Assembly (NCBI RefSeq): GCF_002929275.1
Contig: NZ_PJIK01000005.1
Coordinates: 124,001 to 188,000 of the forward strand
Direction: 5' to 3'
DNA: 64,000 bases
Source: Arthrobacter sp. ZGTC131
Lineage (GTDB): Bacteria > Actinomycetota > Actinomycetes > Actinomycetales > Micrococcaceae
Position 1 is the first letter of the stretch, and each line of letters starts with the position of its first letter. Positions 54,847 through 63,298 of this stretch are shown piece by piece. The position numbers were made by a program, and so were the translations under genes. The notes under the pieces are model-generated. The model saw only the letters and a program-made list of their open reading frames with translations. It was not told the DNA's origin and searched no databases.

Positions 54847-56180
54847 GCTCCCACCATGTTTTGTCCGCACACCCGAAGCACCTCGCCGGAAATGCCGCCG
54901 GCGGCGTCGCTGGCGAGGAACGCAATGGCCTCGGCAACGTCCTGGGGGCGCCCGCCCTGCTGGAGGGAATTCAGCCGCCGTGCGATCTCACGCGTGGCAA
55001 ACGGTATGCGGGCGGTCATCTCCGTTTCGATGAAGCCGGGTGCCACCGCGTTGATCGAGCCGCCGTGCCGGGCCAACAGAGGCGCCGTGGCCCTCACCAT
55101 GCCCATGACCCCGCCCTTGGAGGCAGCATAATTCGTCTGGCCCCGGTTGCCGGCGATACCGCTGGTTGAAGCAACGGAGACGATGCGCGGCGACGACCGG
55201 AAGTGCTCGGAAGCCAGGAGGACGTCGTTGATGCGCAGTTGGGCGGCGATATTCACGTCAATCACAGAGCTCCAGCGGGTGTGGTCCATGTTGACCAGAA
55301 GCTTGTCCCGGGTGATGCCCGCGTTGTGGACCACTATGTCCAGGCGCCCGTGGCGTCCGACAGCGTGGTCAATGATCCTGGCGCCGGCGTCTTCCCGGCT
55401 GATGTCCAGTTGCAGGGCTGTTCCCCTGACGTCGTTGGCAACCTCGGCGAGGTGGTCGCCTGCGGCAGGAATATCGACCGCCACCACCGTCGCGCCGTCC
55501 CGGTGGAGCGTGCGGGCGATCGCGGCACCGATCCCGCGCGCGGCCCCCGTCACGACGGCGACCTTTCCTGCGAGCGGCGTATCCACGTCGTCGGGAAGCC
55601 TGCCGTCCGAAGAGCCGACCCGCACGAACTGGCCGTCCACGAACGCGGACCGCGCGGAAAGGAAGAACCCGAGCGCGCCCAGCGCTCCCGGAGCGGTGGC
55701 GCTCACACCGTCGGCCAGAAGGATGCCGTTGCCCGTGGCACCGGCACGGAGTTCCTTGGCCAGCGAGCGGAGCAGCCCGTCGACGCCCTGCCGGGCGGCA
55801 GCGGCGGCCGGCGTGCCGCCGTCGGGCACGCGCGAAACGGTGAGGACGCGTCCATTAGGAGCAAGGTCGCGCAAGGACGGCGCCGCCCTCAGGACCGGCT
55901 CCTCAAGGTCCCCGGGCTTTTCGAGGTCGTCGAGGACCAGGACGATCCCGCCGAGCTTCTCCCGGGGGACGGCATGGCGCCGGACGTCAAGGTCCCAGGC
56001 GAGAAGGTCAGCGGCGAGGGCGTCCGCTCCCGCGCTTGAGCCCACAACCAGCAACGGGCCGTTGACCAGGGGTTGGCCGGGTTCGTGGCGCCGAAGCAAG
56101 GCCGGCTGCGGGAGCCCGAGTTTCTTTGCAACATCCCGGCCAAGGCCCTTGCTGACCATCCGTGTGTAAGTGTCCGTCAT
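54843..56180 (-). CDS. fabG4: 3-oxoacyl thioester reductase FabG4
   Basis: A 445-residue SDR of the high-molecular-weight FabG4 type. Residues 1-195 are a flavodoxin-like N-terminal domain (LLVVGSSAGADALAADLLAW); residues 205-445 are the catalytic SDR with VVTGAARGIGAAIART, VHNAGITRDKLLVN and the Ser-Tyr-Lys set in VASTSGIAGNRGQTNYAASK. It reduces 3-oxoacyl-CoA/ACP. Operon: fadA2, fabG4, htdX. Confidence 0.93.
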   Translation of the reverse strand: MTDTYTRMVSKGLGRDVAKKLGLPQPALLRRHEPGQPLVNGPLLVVGSSAGADALAADLLAWDLDVRRHAVPREKLGGIVLVLDDLEKPGDLEEPVLRAAPSLRDLAPNGRVLTVSRVPDGGTPAAAAARQGVDGLLRSLAKELRAGATGNGILLADGVSATAPGALGALGFFLSARSAFVDGQFVRVGSSDGRLPDDVDTPLAGKVAVVTGAARGIGAAIARTLHRDGATVVAVDIPAAGDHLAEVANDVRGTALQLDISREDAGARIIDHAVGRHGRLDIVVHNAGITRDKLLVNMDHTRWSSVIDVNIAAQLRINDVLLASEHFRSSPRIVSVASTSGIAGNRGQTNYAASKGGVMGMVRATAPLLARHGGSINAVAPGFIETEMTARIPFATREIARRLNSLQQGGRPQDVAEAIAFLASDAAGGISGEVLRVCGQNMVGA

Positions 56181-56189
56181 GAGGATCCC

Positions 56190-57557
56190 CTACTGTGCTT
56201 CCAGCAGGGCCACGACGCCCTGGCCGCCGGCGGCGCAGATGGAGATCAGGCCGAGGGCAGGGCGCCCGTCGGGAGCGCCCTTTTCGTGCAGCATCTTGGC
56301 GAGAGAGGCCACAATGCGGCCGCCGGTGGCAGCGAACGGATGGCCAGCCGCGAGGGAGGACCCGTTGACGTTCAGCCTGGAACGGTCCACCTTCCCGAAC
56401 GCTCCTTCCAGCCCCAGCCTGGTCCGGCCGAATTCCTCGTCTTCCCAGGCGGCCAGCGTGCTCAGCACAGTGCCGGCAAACGCCTCATGGATCTCGAAGT
56501 AGTCGATGTCATCCAGCGTCAGGCCGTTGCGCGCCAGCAGACGCGGCACGGCGAAGGCCGGAGCCATCAGGAGACCGTCCTTGCCGTGCACAAAATCCAC
56601 GGCGGCGGCCACGCCGTCCAGAATGGTGGCGAGCTTGGGCAAGTCGTGCTGGTCCGCCCACTCCTCCGATGCCAGAAGGACGGTGGAAGCGCCGTCGGTC
56701 AGCGGCGTGGAGTTGCCTGCCGTCATGGTGGCCTGCGATCCGAGGTTCCGGCCGAAGACCGGCTTCAGGGACGCCAGCTTGTCGAGGCTCGTGTCGGCCC
56801 TGAGGTTGGAGTCCCTGGTGAGCCCGCGGTACGGGGTGAGGAGGTCGTCGAAGAAGCCGGCGTCGTAGGCCGCTGCAAGGTTGCGGTGGCTGTTGTACGC
56901 CAGCTCGTCCTGGGCCTCACGGGTGATCTTCCACTGGGCAGTGGTGAGGGCCTGGTGCTCCCCCATGGACAGGCCTGTCCGCGGCTCGCCCGTATTCGGT
57001 GCGTCCGGCGCCAGGTCCTTCGGACGCAGGCGGGCAAGGATCTGCAGGCGCTGCGGCAGCGTCTTGGCCCGGCTGAGGTCGAGGAGGACTTCCCGGAGTC
57101 CCTCGCTGACGGCGATCGGTGCGTCGGAGGCCGAGTCGACACCGCCGGCGATGGCGGAGTCAATCTGTCCAAGCTTGATCTTGTTGGCCAGGCCCAGGAC
57201 CGTTTCCAGGCCCGTGGCGCAGGCCTGCTGGAGGTCATAGGCCGGCGTTTCAGCAGAGAGCGCAGAGCCCAGCACGGCCTCGCGGGTCAGGTTGAAATCC
57301 CGCGAGTGCTTCAGAACGGCGCCGGCGGCAACTTCGCCGATGCGCTCATCCTGCAGCCCGAAGCGGGCGATCAGTCCGTCTAGGGCGGCCGTCAGCATGT
57401 CCTGGTTGGACGACTTGGTGTAGGCGCCACCCGTCCGGGCGAACGGAATCCTGTTGCCGCCCACCACCACGGCGCGGCGTACGGCGTGTGCGGATGAAGC
57501 GGCCCGCGACGCAGCGGGCGCCTCGGGTCCATTTACTGACTGTCCGTCGATGGACAT
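56190..57557 (-). CDS. fadA2: Acetyl-CoA acyltransferase FadA2-type
   Basis: A 455-residue thiolase: YDLQQACATGLETVLGLANK with the nucleophilic Cys (about 109), NGSSLAAGHPFAATGGRI with the active His and CAAGGQGVVALL with the second catalytic Cys. It catalyses the thiolytic or condensing step. It lies 9 nt upstream of fabG4 and is divergent from tetR. CCAAGGAG precedes the ATG. This order (fadA2, fabG4, htdX) is that of mycobacterial Rv0243-Rv0242c-Rv0241c, with strands as in one operon here. Confidence 0.93.
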   Translation of the reverse strand: MSIDGQSVNGPEAPAASRAASSAHAVRRAVVVGGNRIPFARTGGAYTKSSNQDMLTAALDGLIARFGLQDERIGEVAAGAVLKHSRDFNLTREAVLGSALSAETPAYDLQQACATGLETVLGLANKIKLGQIDSAIAGGVDSASDAPIAVSEGLREVLLDLSRAKTLPQRLQILARLRPKDLAPDAPNTGEPRTGLSMGEHQALTTAQWKITREAQDELAYNSHRNLAAAYDAGFFDDLLTPYRGLTRDSNLRADTSLDKLASLKPVFGRNLGSQATMTAGNSTPLTDGASTVLLASEEWADQHDLPKLATILDGVAAAVDFVHGKDGLLMAPAFAVPRLLARNGLTLDDIDYFEIHEAFAGTVLSTLAAWEDEEFGRTRLGLEGAFGKVDRSRLNVNGSSLAAGHPFAATGGRIVASLAKMLHEKGAPDGRPALGLISICAAGGQGVVALLEAQ

Positions 57558-57585
57558 GCGTTCTCCTTGGGTCCGGGCTAGTTAT

Positions 57586-57618
57586 CGATACCCAGCGTAC
57601 CTGATACGCTGGGTATCG
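57586..57618. promoter_or_regulatory. 14-bp perfect inverted repeat at the tetR start
   Basis: CGATACCCAGCGTA (57586-57599), 5 nt, TACGCTGGGTATCG (57605-57618). The last base is also the first base of the tetR GTG start. Very likely the operator of the TetR regulator, between fadA2 and tetR, and acting on both. Confidence 0.85.
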
Positions 57619-58304
57619 TGAATACGAGGCAGACTGATGGAGACCCCCTGTCCGGACCCGCGGCCGTAGACGGCCGCGCTTCCAGGTGGCAGTCCCACCG
57701 CGAGGAGCGCCGGCGGGAGCTCATAAAGTCTGCCCGGCGGGCAGTTCACGCTTTGGGAAGTGACGCCTCCATGGAGGACATCGCCACGGCAGCCGGCACG
57801 TCAAAGTCCGTCTTCTACCGGTACTTCGGGGACAAGGCCGGGCTGCAGCAGGCCGTGGGCGAAGTGGTGCTCAGCCAGATGCAGCGCCGCATCCGGGAAG
57901 CGGCCCAAAGCGCGCAGACCCCGCGCGAAGGGCTGTTCGCCATGGTCTCCGCGTACCTTCAGATGGCCGAGACAAGCCCCAACGTCTACACCTTCGTGAC
58001 CCGCTATTCCGCAGGGGATCCCGACGGCGGCCCCACTGCCATTGCCACGGCGGGTGCGCTGGGGCACTTCTTCGACTCCATCGCAGACATGATCGCCCGG
58101 CCCATGCGCGCGCATCTCGGCGAAGGCAAGGAAGCCGTGATCGGCTACTGGCCGAACGCGGCGATCGGACTGGTCCGCAATGCGGGCGAGCAGTGGCTGG
58201 CCAGCCCGGACTCGCCGGCGAAACCGGACCAGGAGACCATGGCCCGCCAGATCACCGCCTGGCTGTGTGTAGGCATCGCACCCGAACTTCCCGACGTTCA
58301 GTAA
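57618..58304 (+). CDS. TetR-family regulator of the fatty-acid locus
   Basis: A 228-residue TetR protein: helix-turn-helix at about residues 52-80 (SMEDIATAAGTSKSVFYRYF) and a C-terminal ligand domain with LGHFFDSIADMIARPMRAHL. It is divergent from fadA2 and followed by the acyl-CoA oxidase 34 nt later. Its GTG overlaps the inverted repeat, so transcription starts inside or upstream of the operator and autorepression is likely. The ligand is presumably an acyl-CoA (inference from the neighbours). Confidence 0.9.
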   Translation: MNTRQTDGDPLSGPAAVDGRASRWQSHREERRRELIKSARRAVHALGSDASMEDIATAAGTSKSVFYRYFGDKAGLQQAVGEVVLSQMQRRIREAAQSAQTPREGLFAMVSAYLQMAETSPNVYTFVTRYSAGDPDGGPTAIATAGALGHFFDSIADMIARPMRAHLGEGKEAVIGYWPNAAIGLVRNAGEQWLASPDSPAKPDQETMARQITAWLCVGIAPELPDVQ

Positions 58305-58338
58305 CCCCTCAATTGTCAGAACCAACGAAGGAATCGAC

Positions 58339-60426
58339 ATGACCGAAGTAGCGGACCGCCCCACGGGCACATCCTCCCGTCCCGCCCCCGCGGACCAGCC
58401 CGCCGTCGACGTCGCTGCGCTCGGCGAGCAGCTGCTGGGCAAGTGGGCGCACGTCCGGCGCCAGGCCCGCGAACTTGCCGCGCGCCCCGAACTGCACAAG
58501 ACAGAGGGACTGACCCATACCGAACACCGCACGCGCACTTTCGGCCAGCTGCGCTACCTTGTGGAGAACGACGCCGTCCACCGCGCCTTCCCGGCAGCCC
58601 TCGGCGGCTCGGACGATCACGGCGGAAACATTGCGGGCTTCGAGGAACTGGTCACCGCCGACCCGTCCCTGCAGATCAAGGCCGGCGTACAGTGGGGACT
58701 CTTCGGCTCGGCCGTGATGCATTTGGGCACTGGGGAGCACCACCGCAAATGGCTCCCCGGCATCATGAACCTGGACATCCCGGGCTGCTTCGCCATGACG
58801 GAGACCGGCCATGGCTCGGACGTCGCCAGCATCGCCACCACTGCCACGTACGACGCCGGCATGCAGGAGTTCGTGCTCAACACGCCTTTCCGTGCGGCCT
58901 GGAAGGACTACATCGGCAACGCCGCCATCGACGGGCTCGGCGCCGTTGTTTTCGCCCAGCTGGTGACTCGCGGCGTGAACCACGGGGTCCATGCGTTCTA
59001 CGTCAACCTCCGCGATCCCGCCACCAAGGAATTCCTCCCCGGCATCGGCGGCGAGGACGACGGCGTGAAGGGCGGCCTCAACGGCATCGACAACGGACGC
59101 CTGCACTTCAGCGACGTCCGGATCCCCCGCACCAACCTGCTCAACCGTTACGGTGACGTGGACGCGGACGGCAACTACAGTTCCCCGATTGCCAGCCCGG
59201 GCCGGCGCTTCTTCACCATGCTGGGCACGTTGGTGCAGGGCCGGGTAAGCCTCGACGGCGCCGCGGTGGCCGCGTCCAAGCTGGCGCTGAAGACTGCCAT
59301 CACCTATGCCGCCGAACGCCGCCAGTTCAACTCCTCCTCGCTCACGGAGGAGGAGGTTCTCCTGGACTACCAGCGGCATCAGCGCCGGCTCTTCACCCGC
59401 CTGGCCACCACCTACGCCGCCGGCTTCGCCCACGAACAGCTGCTGCAGAAGTTCGACGACGTCTTCTCCGGTGCGCACGACTCCGACGCGGACCGCCAGG
59501 ACCTCGAGACACTGGCCGCGGCCCTCAAGCCGCTCAGCACCTGGCACGCCCTCGACACCCTGCAGGAGTGCCGCGAAGCCTGCGGCGGCGCCGGGTTCCT
59601 GATCGAAAACCGCTTCGCCTCGCTGCGGGCCGACCTCGACGTCTATGTCACCTTCGAGGGAGATAACACCGTGCTCCTCCAGTTGGTGGCCAAGCGGCTG
59701 CTCGCGGACTACGCCAAGGAATTCCGCAGCGTCAATTTCGGTGTCCTGGCCAGGTACGTGGTGAACCAGGCTGCAGGGAACGCCGTCCACCGGACCGGCC
59801 TCCGCGGTGTGGCGCAGTTCGTGGCGGACACCGGCCTGCCCCAGAAGGCCGCCATCGCGCTGCGGGACGAGGAGAGCCAGCGCGCGCTGCTGACCGATCG
59901 TGTCCAGACCATGGTCGCGGACGCCGGCGGTGCCCTCAGGGGCGCCAGCAAACTCCCCCAGAGAGAGGCTGCTGCGGTGTTCAACCGGCATCAGGACGAA
60001 CTCATCGACGCAGCGCAGGCCCATGCGGAACTGCTGCAGTGGGAAGCGTTCACCGAAGCCCTCGCCGGGGTCGAGGATCCGGGCACCAAGACGGTGCTCA
60101 CCTGGCTCAGGGACCTGTTCGGGCTGTCCCTGATCGAGAAGAACCTGTCCTGGTACCTGATGAACGGCAGGCTCTCCATGCAGCGCGGGCGCACCGTGGG
60201 CGAATACATCAACCGGCTCCTGACCAAGATCCGCCCGCATGCAATGGATCTGGTGGACGCCTTCGGATACGGGCCGGACCACCTGCGGGCCGCCATTGCG
60301 ACGGGCGCAGAGAAGCTGCGGCAGGACGAGGCGCGGGACTATTACCGCGCACAGCGCGCCAGCGGACAAGCCCCGGTGGATGAAAAGGTGCTCCTCGCGC
60401 GGAAGACGCAGTCCGCCAAGGGTTAG
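58339..60426 (+). CDS. Acyl-CoA oxidase-type flavoprotein
   Basis: A 695-residue protein, as long as peroxisomal acyl-CoA oxidases and longer than acyl-CoA dehydrogenases (about 380 or 600). Blocks: GCFAMTETGHGSDVASIATT (FAD), DNGRLHFSDVRIPRTNLLNR, LQECREACGGAGFLIENRFA and DVYVTFEGDNTVLLQLVAKR with the catalytic Glu. It probably catalyses the first step of beta-oxidation, reducing O2 to H2O2. The start ATG follows tetR by 34 nt. Confidence 0.9.
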   Translation: MTEVADRPTGTSSRPAPADQPAVDVAALGEQLLGKWAHVRRQARELAARPELHKTEGLTHTEHRTRTFGQLRYLVENDAVHRAFPAALGGSDDHGGNIAGFEELVTADPSLQIKAGVQWGLFGSAVMHLGTGEHHRKWLPGIMNLDIPGCFAMTETGHGSDVASIATTATYDAGMQEFVLNTPFRAAWKDYIGNAAIDGLGAVVFAQLVTRGVNHGVHAFYVNLRDPATKEFLPGIGGEDDGVKGGLNGIDNGRLHFSDVRIPRTNLLNRYGDVDADGNYSSPIASPGRRFFTMLGTLVQGRVSLDGAAVAASKLALKTAITYAAERRQFNSSSLTEEEVLLDYQRHQRRLFTRLATTYAAGFAHEQLLQKFDDVFSGAHDSDADRQDLETLAAALKPLSTWHALDTLQECREACGGAGFLIENRFASLRADLDVYVTFEGDNTVLLQLVAKRLLADYAKEFRSVNFGVLARYVVNQAAGNAVHRTGLRGVAQFVADTGLPQKAAIALRDEESQRALLTDRVQTMVADAGGALRGASKLPQREAAAVFNRHQDELIDAAQAHAELLQWEAFTEALAGVEDPGTKTVLTWLRDLFGLSLIEKNLSWYLMNGRLSMQRGRTVGEYINRLLTKIRPHAMDLVDAFGYGPDHLRAAIATGAEKLRQDEARDYYRAQRASGQAPVDEKVLLARKTQSAKG

Positions 60427-60451
60427 CTTTCCGCTCCCAAAACCTGCTGCT

Positions 60452-60505
60452 TAATGCGCGACGGCGACGCTCCCCACGCGTGGGGAGCGTCGCCGTCGGG
60501 CATTA
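60452..60505. terminator. Perfect 20-bp arm palindrome, bidirectional terminator
   Basis: CGACGGCGACGCTCCCCACG (60459-60478) is followed without spacer by its exact complement (60479-60498); TAATGC/GCATTA extend it outward. It lies between the converging acyl-CoA oxidase and glgA. There is no clear T-run, so the stop may rely on the hairpin strength or be a protein-binding site. Confidence 0.7.
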
Positions 60506-60517
60506 GATTGCTTTGCG

Positions 60518-61714
60518 CTATTTAAGCACTGAGCGGTAGACGTCGAGGGTGGTCTCCGTGATGGACTCCCACGAAAAGTGCTCTTCCGCCCGCTTCCGCC
60601 CGGCCTCGCCCATGGCGCGGGCGCGCTCGGGATCGGACACTACCTCGGTCAGGGCGGCCGCGAAATCGCTGACAAACTTTTCCGGGTCGAGCGGCGTGCC
60701 GGTGCCGTCGGTGACCTGTTCGATCTCCACGAGGAGCCCGGTCTCGCCGTGCTGGACCACCTCGGGGATGCCGCCGGTGGCGCTGGCAACCACGGCGGCG
60801 CCACAGGCCATGGCCTCAAGGTTCACGATGCCGAGCGGCTCGTAGATGGACGGGCACGCGAAGGCAGTGGCGTGGCTGAGCACCTGGACGAGCTCGTTGC
60901 GCGGCAGCATCCGCTCAATGAGCACGACGCCGCTGCGCTGGGCCTGAAGTTCTTCGATCAGCCGTGCAGTCTCCGCGGCCAGTTCGGGGGTGTCCGCCGC
61001 GCCGAGGCACAGCACCAGCTGGACGTCGTCGGGGAGCTTGGCGGCCGACCGCAGGAGGTACGGAACGCCCTTCTGCCGGGTGTTCCGTCCCACGAACACC
61101 ACGCTGGGGCGGTCGGGGTCAATGCCGAGCGTGCGGACGGCGTCGTCGTTCTCGTCGCGGTTCCACATGCTGACGTCGATGCCGTTGTGCACCACCTTGA
61201 CCTTGCCGGGGTCCACGTCGGGGTAGCTGCGCAGGATGTCCTGGCGCATGCCCTCGGAGACGGCAATGATGGCAGCGGCCGCCTCGTAGGCTGTCTTCTC
61301 CACCCAGGAGGACAGCGCGTAGCCGCCGCCGAGCTGCTCCGCTTTCCACGGGCGCAGCGGCTCCAGGCTGTGGGCGCTCAGGACGTGGGGGATGCCGTGC
61401 AGCAGCGAGGCCAGGTGGCCGGCCATGTTGGCGTACCAGGTATGCGAATGCACCAGATCCGCGCCGGCGATGTCCGGAACGATGCGCAGGTCCACGCCGA
61501 GCGTCTGGACCGCGGCGTTGGCCGACCCGAGATCCTCCGGCACGGAGTAGGAAGTCACCGTGGCCCCGTGGTAGTCGGCGTCCCGGGGCGCACCAAAGGC
61601 GCGCACCTGAAGGTCGACGTGCTGGGCCAGGACCCGGCTTAGCTCGGCTACGTGGACGCCCGCGCCACCATAAATCTCCGGCGGGAACTCTTTAGTCACA
61701 ATGTCTATTCGCAC
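60518..61714 (-). CDS. glgA: Glycogen synthase (actinobacterial GlgA/GlgM)
   Basis: A 398-residue GT4 glycosyltransferase of the actinobacterial type: VRIDIVTKEFPPEIYGGAGV (acceptor GAGVHV loop), VHSHTWYANMAG, GRNTRQKGVPYLL and PSIYEPLGIVNLEAMACGAA (E-x7-E). In mycobacteria the homologue (Rv1212c) was shown to make maltose-1-phosphate, so glycogen synthase and GlgM are both possible; glgC is adjacent. The start is GTG 61714, with a TTG at 61723 as alternative. Confidence 0.92.
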   Translation of the reverse strand: MRIDIVTKEFPPEIYGGAGVHVAELSRVLAQHVDLQVRAFGAPRDADYHGATVTSYSVPEDLGSANAAVQTLGVDLRIVPDIAGADLVHSHTWYANMAGHLASLLHGIPHVLSAHSLEPLRPWKAEQLGGGYALSSWVEKTAYEAAAAIIAVSEGMRQDILRSYPDVDPGKVKVVHNGIDVSMWNRDENDDAVRTLGIDPDRPSVVFVGRNTRQKGVPYLLRSAAKLPDDVQLVLCLGAADTPELAAETARLIEELQAQRSGVVLIERMLPRNELVQVLSHATAFACPSIYEPLGIVNLEAMACGAAVVASATGGIPEVVQHGETGLLVEIEQVTDGTGTPLDPEKFVSDFAAALTEVVSDPERARAMGEAGRKRAEEHFSWESITETTLDVYRSVLK

Positions 61715-61814
61715 GATACCCAAGGTAGTCGTTACGGTTGAACTGTTCTAGTGTGAAGGAGTCCGGGCGTGCCGGACTTTTGGGGAAGTTACGAAGGCGT
61801 ACAGGAGCGACCAC

Positions 61815-63236
61815 ATGCCGTTGAATAAGAAAGTCCTGGCCATTGTCCTTGCGGGTGGCGAGGGAAACCGTCTCATGCCATTGACGGCGGACAGGGCCAA
61901 ACCCGGCGTGCCCTTTGCGGGAAGCTACCGTCTGATCGACTTTGCGCTGTCCAACCTCGTAAATTCCCGCTACCTCCAGATCGTGGTCCTGACGCAGTAC
62001 AAGTCCCACAGCCTTGACCGCCACATTTCCGAGACCTGGCGGATGTCAACGCAGCTTGGCAACTATGTGGCCTCCGTCCCCGCGCAGCAGCGCGTCGGCA
62101 AGAGCTGGTTCCTCGGCAGTGCAAACGCCATCTACCAGTCCCTGAACCTGATCCATGACGCCAACCCCGACATCGTCGTCGTGGTGGGCGCGGACCACGT
62201 GTACCGGATGGACTTCGCCCAGATGGTGGAACAGCACGTCCGCAGCGGCGCCAAGGCAACCGTCGCCGCCGTCCGCCAGCCGCTGAACATGGCCAACCAG
62301 TTCGGCGTGATCGAGGTTGACGCCGAAGACTCCCAGAAGATCGCCGCCTTCGTTGAAAAGCCGTCCTCGACGCCCGGCCTGGCCGCCGATCCCACCCAGT
62401 TCCTGGCATCCATGGGCAACTACGTCTTCGACGCCGACGCCCTGGTGGACGCCCTGCACGTCGACGCCGAACGCCTGGACACCAAGCACGACATGGGCGG
62501 GGACATCATTCCCTACTTCGTGAACCAGGGCGAGGCCGACGTGTACGACTTCACGCTCAACGACATTCCCGGCTCCACCGAACGCGACCGCACGTACTGG
62601 CGGGATGTCGGCACGATCGATTCGTTCTACGACGCCCACATGGACCTGATCTCGCCGCTGCCGGTGTTCAACCTGTACAACTCGGAATGGCCCATCTACA
62701 CGCGCCAGAGCATCTCCCCGCCTGCTAAGTTCGTCCGCGGCGAGAACAACACCGTGGGCAGCGCCCTGGACTCGATCGTGGGCAGCGGTGTGGTCATCTC
62801 GGGCGGCATCGTGGAGGGTTCGGTCCTCTCCAACGACGTGTACGTGAGCACCGCAAGCCGCGTGGTTGATTCCGTGCTGATGGACAAGGTCCAGATCGGC
62901 GCGGGTGCCGTGGTCCGCCGGGCCATTATCGACAAAAACGTCAAGGTTCCCGCCGGCGCCGCGATCGGCCTGGACGCGGAACTCGACCGCGCCCGGGGCT
63001 TCAAGGTCACGGACTCGGGGATCACCGTGCTGTCGAAGGGCCAGGCCGTTCCGGAGCCGGACGACGCCGAACGGGCCCTCTCCGCCGCCAACCTCCACCT
63101 TGTTCCCAACGCAGTGAAGGCCGCCACCGAGAACTTCCCGGACGTGCGCGAGTCCGTGGAGCAGGCCGGCAAGGTCCAGGCCTCCGCCGTCGGCGTGGAT
63201 GCACCAGCGCAGCAGACCATCAACAGCCGCTCCTGA
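61815..63236 (+). CDS. glgC: Glucose-1-phosphate adenylyltransferase
   Basis: A 473-residue ADP-glucose pyrophosphorylase: [20 protein letters not shown] (nucleotide loop), [50 protein letters not shown] and a C-terminal left-handed beta-helix with [20 protein letters not shown]. It makes ADP-glucose for the divergent glgA. The C-terminus has a 60-residue extension beyond the usual 410. ACAGGAG precedes the ATG. Confidence 0.95.
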   Translation: MPLNKKVLAIVLAGGEGNRLMPLTADRAKPGVPFAGSYRLIDFALSNLVNSRYLQIVVLTQYKSHSLDRHISETWRMSTQLGNYVASVPAQQRVGKSWFLGSANAIYQSLNLIHDANPDIVVVVGADHVYRMDFAQMVEQHVRSGAKATVAAVRQPLNMANQFGVIEVDAEDSQKIAAFVEKPSSTPGLAADPTQFLASMGNYVFDADALVDALHVDAERLDTKHDMGGDIIPYFVNQGEADVYDFTLNDIPGSTERDRTYWRDVGTIDSFYDAHMDLISPLPVFNLYNSEWPIYTRQSISPPAKFVRGENNTVGSALDSIVGSGVVISGGIVEGSVLSNDVYVSTASRVVDSVLMDKVQIGAGAVVRRAIIDKNVKVPAGAAIGLDAELDRARGFKVTDSGITVLSKGQAVPEPDDAERALSAANLHLVPNAVKAATENFPDVRESVEQAGKVQASAVGVDAPAQQTINSRS

Positions 63237-63298
63237 AGTCCCGGTCAATAAGGCTTCATAGGCGGGCCTGAGGCTCGGCAGGCTGTAAAATCAGATCA

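Noticed and set aside
58309-60369. 686-residue minus-strand frame over the acyl-CoA oxidase
   Set aside because: Antisense of a fully conserved flavoprotein; no motif and no start signal.
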